From: Pontibacter aydingkolensis | Lineage (GTDB): Bacteria; Bacteroidota; Bacteroidia; Cytophagales; Hymenobacteraceae | Length of the DNA: 42,309 nucleotides | Assembly: GCF_019443125.1 (NCBI RefSeq) | Contig: NZ_JAHYXK010000026.1 | Location: 1-42,309, forward strand | Direction: 5' to 3' | Shown here: piece by piece, positions 8,275-17,307 of the stretch | How the letters are laid out: every line of letters begins with the position of its first letter | Position numbering within the stretch: the stretch's first letter is position 1 | The notes under the pieces: generated by a model | What the model was told of the DNA's origin: nothing | What the model saw: only the letters and a program-made list of their open reading frames with translations | Database searches by the model: none | Made by a program: the position numbers and the translations under genes

Positions 8275-8305
8275 GAAGCCCCATCAACTGACGGGGCTTC
8301 TGCTT
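8275..8305. terminator. Bidirectional terminator between Omp85 and E1 genes
   Basis: GAAGCCCC (8275-8282) pairs with GGGGCTTC (8293-8300) and is followed by a short T-rich run. It lies 69 bases beyond the stop of the leftward E1 gene. Confidence 0.8.
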
Positions 8306-8368
8306 TTTAAACTTTATACTTTAGAATTCTTTTGTCCCTGGTCTAAAGTTCTATTTTTAGGTTTCTTG

Positions 8369-10447
8369 CTAGTAGTTCAACAACTCCTCCAGCACCTTAG
8401 CTACTTTATCAGGGTTAGGTAACATCATCTTTTCCAGTTCCACATTAAGCGGAATAGCTGGCAGGTTAGCAGCCCCCAAAGTATAAACAGGTGCATCCAG
8501 CATTTTAAAGCAGTCCTTTGACAGGCGTCCGGCCAGAGACTCAGCAAAAGAGTTCATTAGCGGCTCTTCTGTCAATACAAGGGCTTTGCCATGGCGCTCT
8601 ACAGATGTGCGTACTGTTTCGTAGTCCAGTGGGTTAAGTGTGCGCAGGTCTACAATTTCTATACTTCCCGGGAATTGCTTAGCAGCTGTTTTGGCCCAGT
8701 ATACACCCATACCGTAAGTGATAACGGTTAGGCTGTTGCCCATTCTGATTTCCTCCTCATCGGCCTTTTGTACAATATTGGCTTTACCCAGTGGCAAAAT
8801 GTAGTTTTCATCCGGCTCAATAGTCTTAGCATCTTCGGTACCAGCCACTTTTGACCAGTAAATGCCTTTGTGCTCTAGCATAACAACAGGGTTCGGGTCC
8901 AGGAAGGCAGCTTTCATAAGGCCTTTCATATCGGCGGCATTGCTCGGGAACACTACTTTTATACCTCTGATATTCAACAATGTAGATTCTATGCTTCCGG
9001 AATGGTAAGGTCCGCCACCACCGTAAGCACCAATTGGCACACGAATAACAGATTGAATCGGGAATTTGCCGTTGCTCAGGTAGCAGCTTTTTGACAGCTC
9101 TTCTACCAACTGGTTAATACCTGGCCAGATGTAATCGGCAAACTGTATCTCTACGATAGCCTTGGCACCTACTGCCGACATACCTGCCGTTGAGCCTACA
9201 ATGTATGCTTCCTGGATCGGGGTATTGAACACGCGTGCATCGCCATACTTTTTAGCCAGCAAAGCAGCCTCACGGAACACGCCACCCAACTCACCGCCTA
9301 CGTCCTGGCCGTAAAATAAAGCCTCCGGGTAAGTGCGAAGTATATCATCCACGGCATGCAGTGCAGCATCCACCATGATGGCTTTTTCTGCTCCGGCTGG
9401 GGTTCTCTCGCCTTTCTCTTCGGTTATCGGTGTTGGCGCAAACTCATGCTGATCAAAAGTTGCCGGTTCAGGATTTGGTGCTTCCAGTGCACGGTGATAA
9501 TCTGCAGCCACACAGGCAACTGCTTCCTGCTCCAGCTGATCAATTTCATCCTGGCTCACATCGGCATTTAACAAGGCGTGGCGCAGCTTTGGAATAGGGT
9601 CGTCTACGGCATGCTGGTTCAGGTTATCGCCACGGTACCATTCACGGCGTACTCCTGAAGTATGATGGCCCAAAAGCGGAACCTTGGCATGTACCAGTAT
9701 AGGCTTACGCACTTTACGGGCATATTCAAAAGCAACACGCATACCCTCATACGACTCTTCGAAGTCAGAGCCGTTTACACGCAGGCGTTCCATACCTTTA
9801 AAGCCGGCAGCATACTCATAGGCATCCATGGCACGCATTTCTTTGCCCGTAGCTGAAATTCCCCAGTCGTTGTCCTGTATCAGGTACACAATCGGCAAAT
9901 TTTTCAATATCGCCATCTGGAAAGCCTCTGCCACTTCACCTTCCGTTACAGAACCATCTCCCAGCGAGCACAGCACAACCGCTTTCTCGTCTGCTTTCAG
10001 TAACCCCTGTCCTTCTAGGTAAGCTATACCATGCGCCATACCTGTTGCCGGAATGGCTTGCATACCTGTAGCAGAGCTTTGGTGCGGAATAGTAGGAAAA
10101 CCCTCTCTTTTTAAAGATGGATGCCCATAGTAAGTGCGGCCACCAGAGAATGGATCATCGGCTTTTGCCATCAGCTGCAGCATTAACTCGTACGGCTGCA
10201 TACCAATACCCAAAAGGATAGAGTCATCTCTGTAATATGGCGCGGCGTAGTCGTAAGACTTTAACTGGAAAGCGGCGGCAAGCTGTATCGCTTCGTGCCC
10301 TCGGGAGGTGCTGTGTACATACTTGCTGCAGATAGCTTTATTTTCTTCATAAGTGTCTGCCATGGTTTTGGCAGTAATCATCAGGCGGTAAGCTTTTTTA
10401 AGCAGATCAATATCCAGCTTTACCGCTTCTAGCATATCATTTGACAT
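8369..10447 (-). CDS. Fused alpha+beta 2-oxoacid dehydrogenase E1 (branched-chain type)
   Basis: A 692-residue thiamine-diphosphate enzyme joining the E1 alpha subunit (about 1-330) and E1 beta subunit (about 355-692) in one chain, a form common in Bacteroidota. It decarboxylates a 2-oxoacid and passes the acyl group to an E2 lipoyl domain. The alpha part has the ThDP/Mg motif GDGSVTEGEVAEAFQMA...NDWGIS and the phosphorylation-loop-like STSRGHEA and HHTSG. The beta part has GQDVGGELGGVF, EAYIVGSTAGMSAVGAKAIVEIQFADYIWPGINQ, and the C-terminal transketolase domain (VDLRTLNPLDYETV). Branched-chain or mixed 2-oxoacid specificity is more likely than pyruvate, but the residues seen do not settle it. 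No E2 or E3 gene is adjacent. Confidence 0.9.
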   Translation of the reverse strand: MSNDMLEAVKLDIDLLKKAYRLMITAKTMADTYEENKAICSKYVHSTSRGHEAIQLAAAFQLKSYDYAAPYYRDDSILLGIGMQPYELMLQLMAKADDPFSGGRTYYGHPSLKREGFPTIPHQSSATGMQAIPATGMAHGIAYLEGQGLLKADEKAVVLCSLGDGSVTEGEVAEAFQMAILKNLPIVYLIQDNDWGISATGKEMRAMDAYEYAAGFKGMERLRVNGSDFEESYEGMRVAFEYARKVRKPILVHAKVPLLGHHTSGVRREWYRGDNLNQHAVDDPIPKLRHALLNADVSQDEIDQLEQEAVACVAADYHRALEAPNPEPATFDQHEFAPTPITEEKGERTPAGAEKAIMVDAALHAVDDILRTYPEALFYGQDVGGELGGVFREAALLAKKYGDARVFNTPIQEAYIVGSTAGMSAVGAKAIVEIQFADYIWPGINQLVEELSKSCYLSNGKFPIQSVIRVPIGAYGGGGPYHSGSIESTLLNIRGIKVVFPSNAADMKGLMKAAFLDPNPVVMLEHKGIYWSKVAGTEDAKTIEPDENYILPLGKANIVQKADEEEIRMGNSLTVITYGMGVYWAKTAAKQFPGSIEIVDLRTLNPLDYETVRTSVERHGKALVLTEEPLMNSFAESLAGRLSKDCFKMLDAPVYTLGAANLPAIPLNVELEKMMLPNPDKVAKVLEELLNY

Positions 10448-10710
10448 AAAGTGCAGTTCTTTTGCCCGAAAATACGAATTTATCCCCTTTTTCTAAAATC
10501 CTTCTTGATGCTTCGCTACTCCGGCAATAATCGGTAATTTTGCACCAACTATACTTTTACCTAGACCAGGGACTGCTTGACAAAGGACAAAATACTTTTT
10601 TAGATTTAATCTTAGAAGTCTGTTGGTGTCAAGTATAAATGTTCTTACTGTTTAACTGAAGTATAGATTTGAAACTGGCAGAGGATTTACCTGAATTAAA
10701 TAATCCATTG
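10448..10710. promoter_or_regulatory. Divergent spacer between the E1 and hemF genes
   Basis: About 260 bases without a gene, lying between divergent transcripts. It contains TATACTT near 10548 and AAGTATA near 10634 and 10662, and a TTGACAAAGGACAAAATACTTT stretch near 10578 (split here as TTGACA, then ATACTTT), which could be part of a promoter. No exact TAnnTTTG element was found on the plus strand. Confidence 0.3.
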
Positions 10711-10740
10711 TCTTTTGTCAAATAATCTTTTGTCAAAAAC
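10711..10740 (+). repeat. 15-bp tandem duplication in the hemF leader
   Basis: TCTTTTGTCAAATAA (10711-10725) is followed directly by TCTTTTGTCAAAAAC (10726-10740), two near-identical 15-base units ending one base before the preferred hemF ATG at 10742. The duplication creates a TTG in the hemF frame at 10715, which explains a longer alternative open frame. Confidence 0.7.
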
Positions 10741-10741
10741 T

Positions 10742-11641
10742 ATGTTCAGAGATAAAGTAGAGGCGTTTATGCGCCAGTTCCAGAAAGACCTGTACCAGGC
10801 GTTGGAAAATTGCGATGGCGGTGCAACGTTTACAGCCGATGAGTGGCAGCACGAAGGCGGCGGTGGCGGTATTTCGCGGGTTATCGAAAATGGCCATGTG
10901 TTGGAGAAAGGCGGCGTCAATTTTTCTGCGGTGCAGGGTGAGTTATCTCCACAGTTCCTGAAGATGCTGCAAATGCCCGATCCTGCATACTTTGCAACCG
11001 GCGTTTCGGTGGTTATGCACCCGCACAGCCCGATGGTGCCTATTACCCACATGAACGTACGCTACTTTGAGGCCGGGAACGGACAAGCCTGGTTTGGAGG
11101 CGGCATTGACCTTACTCCTATTTACCTGGACCTGAAGCAGGCGCGTGCTTTTCATGAGCAAATGAAAGAAGTTTGCGACAAGCACCACCCAAGTTATTAC
11201 CCGGAGTTTAAGAAGTGGGCCGATGATTACTTTTACAACGAGCACCGCGAAGAAACCCGTGGCGTAGGTGGCATTTTCTTCGACAGACTAATGGCTACCG
11301 ACGAGATAAGTATGGAAGATCGATTTGCCTTTGTACGCGATGTGGCCTATGCTTTTATTCCTTTTTATACTAGTATAATGAACCAGAACCGCGATCTGGC
11401 ATACGGTGAAAAAGAAAAGCAATGGCAGCTGATACGCCGTGGCCGCTACGTGGAATTTAACCTGGTATATGACCGCGGCACTAAGTTTGGGTTGCTTACC
11501 AAAGGTAGAATAGAGTCTATACTTATGAGCCTTCCTACACATGCTTCGTGGCACTATAACTTTACACCTGAGCCGGGTAGCGCAGAAGAAAAGACGCAGC
11601 AATACCTGAAAAAAGACATCGACTGGCTTCACGTGCAGTAA
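10742..11641 (+). CDS. hemF: Oxygen-dependent coproporphyrinogen III oxidase
   Basis: A 299-residue enzyme that oxidatively decarboxylates coproporphyrinogen III to protoporphyrinogen IX in heme synthesis, in the cytosol. The family signatures are continuous: WQHEGGGGGISRVIENGHVLEKGGVNFSAV (split motif), HPHSPMVPITHMNVRYFE, WFGGGIDLTP, FKKWADDYFYNEHREETRGVGGIFFD, and the C-terminal GRYVEFNLVYDRGTKFGL...SLPTHASWHYNF. The length is typical of HemF. I choose ATG 10742 (MFRDKVEAFMRQFQ) over an upstream TTG at 10715, because the extra nine residues come from a tandem-repeated leader. A PAP2 phosphatase gene follows after 7 bases and is probably co-transcribed. Confidence 0.97.
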   Translation: MFRDKVEAFMRQFQKDLYQALENCDGGATFTADEWQHEGGGGGISRVIENGHVLEKGGVNFSAVQGELSPQFLKMLQMPDPAYFATGVSVVMHPHSPMVPITHMNVRYFEAGNGQAWFGGGIDLTPIYLDLKQARAFHEQMKEVCDKHHPSYYPEFKKWADDYFYNEHREETRGVGGIFFDRLMATDEISMEDRFAFVRDVAYAFIPFYTSIMNQNRDLAYGEKEKQWQLIRRGRYVEFNLVYDRGTKFGLLTKGRIESILMSLPTHASWHYNFTPEPGSAEEKTQQYLKKDIDWLHVQ

Positions 11642-11648
11642 CCCCCCT

Positions 11649-12221
11649 ATGGAGACGCTGGAACAACTGGATAAGGACCTGTTTATCTACTTAAACGACA
11701 TTCAAAGTCCATTTTGGAATACTATAATGGTTTTTGTGTCGGAAAAGCTGGTTTGGATACCTTTTTACCTGGGTTTGGTAGCCTACCTGGTATGGCGCTA
11801 CCGCAGGCAAAGTATACCTATGATCGGATTAGTGCTTGTGGCAATCGGTTTGTCTGATTTTATAGCTTCAGGTTTGTTTAAGCCATACTTTGCACGCCTT
11901 CGTCCATGCCACGATGCATCACTCTCGGAATTTGTTAATCTTGTAGAAGGTTGCGGAGGTCAGTTTGGGTTTATGTCGTCGCATGCGGCTAACAGCTTTG
12001 CGCTGGCCGTTTTCTTTAACCTTATACTTTCAGACAGGTACTTTATTTTTAAGATTGTACTGGTGGCATGGGCGGTTGTTGTTTCGTATAGCCGTATTTA
12101 CCTGGGTGTTCACTTTCCTGGGGATATAATAGGTGGTGCTATACTTGGCTCTTTTCTTGCTTATTTATGCTCGTTGGGTTACACTATTCTTCTGAACAAA
12201 TACCCCCGTTTTGTGCGTTAA
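11649..12221 (+). CDS. PAP2-family membrane phosphatase
   Basis: A 190-residue integral membrane protein with about five or six helices and the three phosphatase motifs of the type 2 phosphatidic acid phosphatase superfamily: KPYFARLRP (KxxxxxxRP, about residues 77-85), SSHAANS (PSGH-like, with Ser for Gly), and SRIYLGVHFPGDIIGG (SRxxxxxHxxxD). Such enzymes remove phosphate from lipid phosphates such as phosphatidic acid, PGP or undecaprenyl diphosphate at the periplasmic face. The residues seen do not choose among these substrates. It lies 7 bp after hemF, and no terminator is seen between the genes. Confidence 0.92.
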   Translation: METLEQLDKDLFIYLNDIQSPFWNTIMVFVSEKLVWIPFYLGLVAYLVWRYRRQSIPMIGLVLVAIGLSDFIASGLFKPYFARLRPCHDASLSEFVNLVEGCGGQFGFMSSHAANSFALAVFFNLILSDRYFIFKIVLVAWAVVVSYSRIYLGVHFPGDIIGGAILGSFLAYLCSLGYTILLNKYPRFVR

Positions 12222-12266
12222 ACTATTAGCAGTAAGTGCTGTTTCCTTTGTGGTTATTCAAAGGCA

Positions 12267-14648
12267 TTGATTTTGCGCAATCATTTTTACAGTTTTATAC
12301 TTTTAGTTTGGCTGCTGGCTTGTGGCAATCATGCACTGGCACAGCAGTTTTATACTTTATCTGGCCGCGTACTGGATGCTGAATCTGGTGAGGCTTTGGC
12401 TGGGGCATCGCTTTTCTTAAAAGAAAGGCCAAGTGCCGGTGCAGTGACAGATGCAAACGGCAGGTATAGTTTTACGGCAGAGGCAGGGAGTTATACTTTG
12501 GTTACCCGCTACATTGGCTACGACGACCAGGAACAGCCCCTCCTATTAGATCAGAACAAGCAATTAACCATCAGACTCTCAGCAAAAACCTATGGTGTGC
12601 AGGAGGTGGAGGTAATTGCCAATCGACAGCCCCCAATAACCGAAACTGCCACCATGGGGCAAATTGACATCCCCCTGGAAACTCTTAAAACCCTGCCAGT
12701 ACTCTTTGGAGAAACTGACATTTTAAAAACAGTACAGCTAATGCCGGGTGTACAGTCTGGCGGCGAAGGCAATACGGGCTTTTATGTTCGTGGCGGTGGT
12801 GCAGACCAAAATCTGGTATTACTGGATAAGGCTACCATTTACAACCCCGGCCACCTGCTCAATTTCTTTTCGGTTTTTAACAGCAATGCCATCGAAAATA
12901 CTACGCTCCTGAAAGGCAACATGCCGGCCAGGTACGGGGGCAGATTATCTTCGGTGCTCGATGTGGAGATGAAAGACGGAGACATGTCTCAGTTCAGGGC
13001 TGATGGCGGTGTTGGCTTGATTGCTTCTCGTTTAACGCTGCAGGGGCCTATTGCCAAAGAAAAAGCATCGTTTCTACTTTCTGGCCGCAGAACTTATATA
13101 GATGTGCTTACAGAGCCGTTTCTGAAAGATACTGAGCAAGGTGGCGTACCTTATTACTTCTACGACCTTAACGGCAAGATTACTTATACTTTATCAGATA
13201 AAGACAGGCTGTACCTGAGTGGCTACTATGGCCGCGACAAAGGCACTTTAAACCTATCGGATGGGCGTTTTACTTCTGATTTTTTCTGGGGAAACGCCAG
13301 TGCCACAGCCCGTTGGAACCACCTATTCAGCGATAAACTGTTCATGAATGCCTCTGCCCTGCTCAGTAACTATAATTTTGAGTTTACCTGGGAGTTTGGC
13401 GGTTATACTACTGTTCTGGAAACCGGTGTGCGCGACTACAGCTTTAATCTCGGTTTTGATTATACACCCAGCGTCAAGCATCACATACAGTATGGTTTAC
13501 AATATACTTACCACACGCTTAGGCCCCGTACAGGACAAGCCGAGGGTGTAGATGGCGATGCGTTCAGCACAGATCGTATAAAACCTAAATATGCCCACGA
13601 GACAGCTCTTTATATAGCTGACGACTGGAACCTGACCGATAGACTTTTAATAAGCCTGGGCCTGAGAAGTAGCCACTTTATGCAGGTTGGTCCATTTAGC
13701 TTTTACAATTTTGATAACAATGAGCAGGTTTCGGATTCTGTGAACTTTGGGCGTGGCGATAAGGTAAAATCATATCATAACCTTGAGCCACGGGCATCGC
13801 TGCGTTATACTTTAGATCAAAACTCCTCTGTAAAGGTTGCATTTACGCAATCTGCACAATACCTGCACCTGGTATCGAATGCCTATACTACTTTACCGTT
13901 GGATGTATGGGTGCCCAGTTCCGCCATTGTAAGACCACAACGTGCTACACAGTATGCCCTAGGTTATTTTAAAAGTATAGCTCAGAATGAGTATGAAGGC
14001 TCTGTGGAAGTATACTATAAAACCATGCAGAACCAGCTGGAGTACCGCGAAGGCTATGCACCCGGCCCAAGTAACCGAGACCTGGAATATGAATTCGTGA
14101 GCGGAAGCGGCGAGTCGTATGGCGTTGAGTTATTTCTGCGCAAAAACTTTGGTGACCTGCAGGGCTGGGTTGGGTATACTTTGTCTAGAACCACACGTAA
14201 GTTCCCGGACCTTAACCAGGGCAGTACCTTCCCGGCACGCTTCGACAGGCGCCATGACCTGTCTGTGGTTGCCAATTACAAACTAAACGATAAGTGGACC
14301 TTTGGTGGTGTATTTGTTTACGGTACCGGGCAGGCTACAACCATGCCTGTACGCCGTTATTTTATAGAGGGCAGCGTAGTATACCAGTATGGCGACAGAA
14401 ACAGTTTCAGGATGGAGCCCACGCATCGCCTGGATCTGGCCGCTACCTTGGAAGGAAAGAAGTATAAAAACATACAAAACAGCTTTACCTTTTCGATTTA
14501 CAATGTATATGGCCGCCGAAACCCGTTTTTATACTACATCGACAACCAGGGAGAGCCATACAGCCAGGATATAAAGCTGCAGGCCAAAAAAGTATCGACC
14601 ATACCTTTTCCGTTGCCCTCTGTAACCTGGAATTTTAGCTGGAAATAA
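12267..14648 (+). CDS. TonB-dependent outer-membrane receptor with carboxypeptidase-like domain
   Basis: A 793-residue receptor. A signal peptide ends at about ALA/QQ. An N-terminal CarboxypepD_reg-like beta domain follows (about 25-110: LSGRVLDAESGEALAGASLF split). The plug domain (about 115-230) contains TDILKTVQLMPGVQ, GFYVRGGGADQNLVLLDKA and PARYGGRLSSVLDVEMKDG. The rest is a 22-strand barrel ending TWNFSWK. It would import a ligand using TonB-ExbBD energy. The start is a TTG (12267, or a second TTG at 12273); there is no in-frame ATG before the mature domain. It is followed after 1 bp by a DUF4249 lipoprotein, a standard pair. It lacks the SusC signature, and no SusD gene is present, so glycan uptake is not indicated. 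Confidence 0.93.
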   Translation: MILRNHFYSFILLVWLLACGNHALAQQFYTLSGRVLDAESGEALAGASLFLKERPSAGAVTDANGRYSFTAEAGSYTLVTRYIGYDDQEQPLLLDQNKQLTIRLSAKTYGVQEVEVIANRQPPITETATMGQIDIPLETLKTLPVLFGETDILKTVQLMPGVQSGGEGNTGFYVRGGGADQNLVLLDKATIYNPGHLLNFFSVFNSNAIENTTLLKGNMPARYGGRLSSVLDVEMKDGDMSQFRADGGVGLIASRLTLQGPIAKEKASFLLSGRRTYIDVLTEPFLKDTEQGGVPYYFYDLNGKITYTLSDKDRLYLSGYYGRDKGTLNLSDGRFTSDFFWGNASATARWNHLFSDKLFMNASALLSNYNFEFTWEFGGYTTVLETGVRDYSFNLGFDYTPSVKHHIQYGLQYTYHTLRPRTGQAEGVDGDAFSTDRIKPKYAHETALYIADDWNLTDRLLISLGLRSSHFMQVGPFSFYNFDNNEQVSDSVNFGRGDKVKSYHNLEPRASLRYTLDQNSSVKVAFTQSAQYLHLVSNAYTTLPLDVWVPSSAIVRPQRATQYALGYFKSIAQNEYEGSVEVYYKTMQNQLEYREGYAPGPSNRDLEYEFVSGSGESYGVELFLRKNFGDLQGWVGYTLSRTTRKFPDLNQGSTFPARFDRRHDLSVVANYKLNDKWTFGGVFVYGTGQATTMPVRRYFIEGSVVYQYGDRNSFRMEPTHRLDLAATLEGKKYKNIQNSFTFSIYNVYGRRNPFLYYIDNQGEPYSQDIKLQAKKVSTIPFPLPSVTWNFSWK

Positions 14649-14649
14649 C

Positions 14650-15585
14650 ATGAAAAGCATTCATTTTATACTTTCGTTGCTGGGTTTAATGCTACTTGCA
14701 GGCTGCGAAGAAAACCTTACGCTAGATATTCCTGAGGGCGAAGAGCAACTAGTTGTAGAGGGTCACATAGAGCAGGGCTCTCCTCCAATTGTAGTGCTTA
14801 CAAGGTCTGTGCCTGTATTTGCCAACGTGTCTTTCGAGACCCTTGAAAGTGCCTTTGTGCATAACGCTCAGGTTACAGTTAACTCAGGCGGAAAGGTGTA
14901 TACTTTGCGGGAGATTCCTTCGGCATCATTTACAAAGGAGTTAAAAGAGCAGGTGGCGCTGCTGTTTGGGGTTTCCGAGAATTTACTAAATGGCAGCAAT
15001 GGTTTTCCTTTCTATGTTTATACTTCTGATGAACTGAAAGGTGAGATAGGTAAGAGTTATGGCTTACGCATCAGCCATCAGGGCAAAGTGCTTACGTCTA
15101 ACACAACTATACCAAACTTAAACCCCATTGATGTACTCTGGACTGCCCCACACTCCAACCCTGAACAAGACAGCCTTAAAATTCTGATGTACCGCTACGC
15201 AGACCCCGATACCTTAGGCAACAGCGTGCGCTACTTTACAAAACGCAACCAGGAACCATTTTATCCCGGCTTGTTAGGCTCCGTTTTTAATGATGAGCTG
15301 ATAAACGGCGGCACCATTACTTTTCCCTTAGACCGCGGTGAGCCCAGAGGGCAGTCAGAAGTAAATGAGGAGTTATATGGCTATTTTGGAAAAGGAGACA
15401 CTGTTACGGTGCGCTGGGCAGCCATTGATCTGGCTCATTTCCGTTTCTGGAGCACTTTGGAGAGCGAGCAAAACAGCAACGGCAGCCCCATCGGTTCACC
15501 CAATACTACCCGCTCAAACATTAAAGGCGGTTTAGGCATCTGGGGCGGTTATGGCGTTACATACCATACTTTGGTTATTGAGTGA
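14650..15585 (+). CDS. DUF4249 lipoprotein partner of the TonB receptor
   Basis: A 311-residue lipoprotein. The signal peptide ends with lipobox LLAGC (Cys about residue 19). Next comes the opening typical of DUF4249, in which a short acidic stretch precedes LVVEGHIEQGSPPIVVLTRSVPVF. From memory, DUF4249 proteins are encoded directly after TonB-dependent receptors of this kind, and the 1-bp gap here supports one transcript and a joint outer-membrane complex. Later residues include alternating beta strands and SYGLRISHQGKVLTSNTTIP. The ligand is unknown. The stop codon is followed 7 bases later by a heptad-repeat element. Confidence 0.85.
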   Translation: MKSIHFILSLLGLMLLAGCEENLTLDIPEGEEQLVVEGHIEQGSPPIVVLTRSVPVFANVSFETLESAFVHNAQVTVNSGGKVYTLREIPSASFTKELKEQVALLFGVSENLLNGSNGFPFYVYTSDELKGEIGKSYGLRISHQGKVLTSNTTIPNLNPIDVLWTAPHSNPEQDSLKILMYRYADPDTLGNSVRYFTKRNQEPFYPGLLGSVFNDELINGGTITFPLDRGEPRGQSEVNEELYGYFGKGDTVTVRWAAIDLAHFRFWSTLESEQNSNGSPIGSPNTTRSNIKGGLGIWGGYGVTYHTLVIE

Positions 15586-15592
15586 GCGGTTT

Positions 15593-15723
15593 GGTTATTG
15601 GTTACTGGTTATTCGTTTATGAGGATGTAGATACGCAATGGTTTGCGCCTTGTTCACAAAAGCTGAATACCTTACAAAGTGTAAAATCTAATAACTAACA
15701 ACGAATAACTAATAACGAAAAAT
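15593..15723. repeat. Intergenic element with inverted heptad-repeat arms and palindromic core
   Basis: The left arm is four 7-base units: GGTTATT, GGTTACT, GGTTATT, CGTTTAT (15593-15620). The right arm is five units in inverted sense: TAATAAC, TAACAAC, GAATAAC, TAATAAC, GAAAAAT (15689-15723), ending where the riboflavin synthase stop begins. Between them lies a hairpin core TGTAGATACGCAATGG... (15626-15651), about 22/26 identical to a core at 18647. The element fills the gap between two convergent genes. Confidence 0.65.
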
Positions 15724-16308
15724 CTATCTCCCCAGTAACCTCGCCACATACTTGCCGATAATATCAAATTCCAGGTTTATCTTATCTCCTGGCTTTACCT
15801 GGTGCAGGTTGGTGTGCTCGTACGTATATGGAATGATTGCTACCGAGAAGGAGTTCTCTTTTGAGTTAAATACCGTTAAGCTAATACCGTTTACACAGAT
15901 AGAGCCTTTCTCGACGGTTACATTGCCCTGGCTGGCGTCGTAGCTAAACGTAAATATCCAGCTGCCATTCTCATCCACCACCGATTCACAAATGCCTGTC
16001 TGGTCTACGTGGCCCTGCACCACATGCCCGTCGAAACGTCCGTTTGCCTGCATGCAGCGCTCCAGGTTCACCTTATCTCCGGGTTTAAGGCTGTTCAGGT
16101 TGGTCTTTTTTAGCGTCTCGTCGATGGCCGTAACAGTATAATTGTCGCCGTTTATACTTACTACCGTTAAACAGATGCCATTATGCGCCACACTTTGGTC
16201 TATCTTAAGCTCGTGCGTAAATGGACTGGATAGCGTAAAGTGCTTGTTCGTGTTCTCTTCACGTGTATTGGTAACCTGGCCAAGTGCCTCTATTATTCCT
16301 GTAAACAT
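15724..16308 (-). CDS. ribE: Riboflavin synthase, alpha subunit
   Basis: A 194-residue enzyme that dismutates two 6,7-dimethyl-8-ribityllumazine molecules to riboflavin, active as a trimer in the cytosol. Two tandem lumazine-binding barrels are visible. The first starts MFTGIIEALGQV and has SVAHNGICLTVV and PGDKVNLERCM. The second begins GRFDGHVVQGHVDQTG and has GSICVNGISLTVF and PGDKINLEFDIIGKYVARL. The length is normal. The symbol is ribE in E. coli-style naming (ribC or ribB elsewhere). The gene stands alone here; other rib genes are not in the window, and no FMN riboswitch is seen upstream. Confidence 0.97.
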   Translation of the reverse strand: MFTGIIEALGQVTNTREENTNKHFTLSSPFTHELKIDQSVAHNGICLTVVSINGDNYTVTAIDETLKKTNLNSLKPGDKVNLERCMQANGRFDGHVVQGHVDQTGICESVVDENGSWIFTFSYDASQGNVTVEKGSICVNGISLTVFNSKENSFSVAIIPYTYEHTNLHQVKPGDKINLEFDIIGKYVARLLGR

Positions 16309-16331
16309 GGTTCTGCTTCTTGTTTATACTT

Positions 16332-16339
16332 CAAATTTA
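16332..16339 (-). promoter_or_regulatory. Candidate -7 element for riboflavin synthase
   Basis: On the minus strand this reads TAAATTTG, an exact match to the Bacteroidota -7 consensus TAnnTTTG, 24 bases upstream of the start codon. No TTG is seen at the expected -33 distance, so support is partial. Confidence 0.35.
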
Positions 16340-16400
16340 ACAGCTTTATGTGTCAGTTACTGCCTTTGTGCTACAGATAAAGCGAAATTGATGCACGATT

Positions 16401-16408
16401 TATATTTG
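16401..16408 (+). promoter_or_regulatory. Candidate -7 element for the isoaspartate methyltransferase
   Basis: TATATTTG matches the TAnnTTTG consensus. A start of transcription a few bases downstream would fall past an ATG at 16411 and favours translation from ATG 16507. No -33 TTG is seen at the usual spacing. Confidence 0.35.
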
Positions 16409-16506
16409 GGATGCTTATTTTCGCAACCAAATCTTTTTTACCTGGACTTAGTAAGATAAAAGAGATAGTACACGATGTAGTGATTACCCAAAGTATAACA
16501 ACAAAA

Positions 16507-17169
16507 ATGCAGACAGACTCATACAGACACCGTGGCATGCGCCGTGCATTAGTTAACCATTTGCGCGAAAAAGGCATACGCGATGAACGTGTTTTGGCTG
16601 CCATCGGCGCCGTACCGCGGCATTTCTTCTTCGAAAAAGCGTTTTTAGAGCAAGCTTACCAGGATAAAGCCTTTCCAATCGGCGAAGGCCAGACTATCTC
16701 CCAACCATACACTGTTGCATTTCAATCGGAGCTGCTGCAGCTAAAACCCACCGACAAAGTACTGGAAATTGGCACAGGCTCTGGCTACCAATGCTCCGTT
16801 CTGCTGCAGATCACCCCTCATGTTTATACGATAGAGTATAACCGCGCCCTTTACGAAAAAGCACTGCTCTTCTTTAAAAAGTATGGCTTAAAGCCGCATG
16901 CTTTTCACGGCGACGGTTCACTTGGTTTACTGCAACATGCCCCTTACGATAAAATTATCGTAACGGCAGGTGCACCGGGAGTTCCTAAAGCACTGGTGCA
17001 GCAGCTAAATGTAGGTGGTTGCCTTGTTATACCTGTTGGTAGCGAGAGCAGCCAGAAAATGGTTCGCATTACCCGCGTAGAGGAAAACGAGTTTACCAAA
17101 GAAGAATTCACCAGCTTTAAATTCGTGCCGCTGCTGGGTAAATCGGGCTGGGAGTCAGAGCGATTTTAG
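16507..17169 (+). CDS. pcm: Protein-L-isoaspartate O-methyltransferase
   Basis: A 220-residue SAM-dependent repair enzyme that methylates isoaspartyl residues in damaged proteins. Family motifs: RHRGMRRALVNHLREKGIRDERVLAAIGAVPRHFF (N-terminal helix, split), DKAFPIGEGQTISQPYTVA (substrate-binding), motif I VLEIGTGSGYQ, motif II YDKIIVTAGAPGVP, and LNVGGCLVIPVG. I prefer ATG 16507, giving MQTDSYRHRGMRRAL, over a longer frame from 16411. The upstream 32 residues are not typical and begin where a promoter element is predicted. The length then fits the family. No operon partner is obvious; the next gene is about 200 bp downstream. Confidence 0.93.
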   Translation: MQTDSYRHRGMRRALVNHLREKGIRDERVLAAIGAVPRHFFFEKAFLEQAYQDKAFPIGEGQTISQPYTVAFQSELLQLKPTDKVLEIGTGSGYQCSVLLQITPHVYTIEYNRALYEKALLFFKKYGLKPHAFHGDGSLGLLQHAPYDKIIVTAGAPGVPKALVQQLNVGGCLVIPVGSESSQKMVRITRVEENEFTKEEFTSFKFVPLLGKSGWESERF

Positions 17170-17307
17170 AACTATCAGCTAATAGTGCAGACCATTTAAT
17201 AATAACTGGAAAAATTACGACGCTTTTCCGGCTATAACCGAGTATGAGCTAAAGTTTAGCCAAGCGGTCAGAAATGGCGATGTATATTTAATTTTTGCTG
17301 ACTTTAT

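Noticed and set aside
15724..16308. FMN riboswitch upstream of riboflavin synthase.
   Set aside because: The leader from the candidate promoter is too short (about 20 bases) and no RFN-like conserved helices were recognised.
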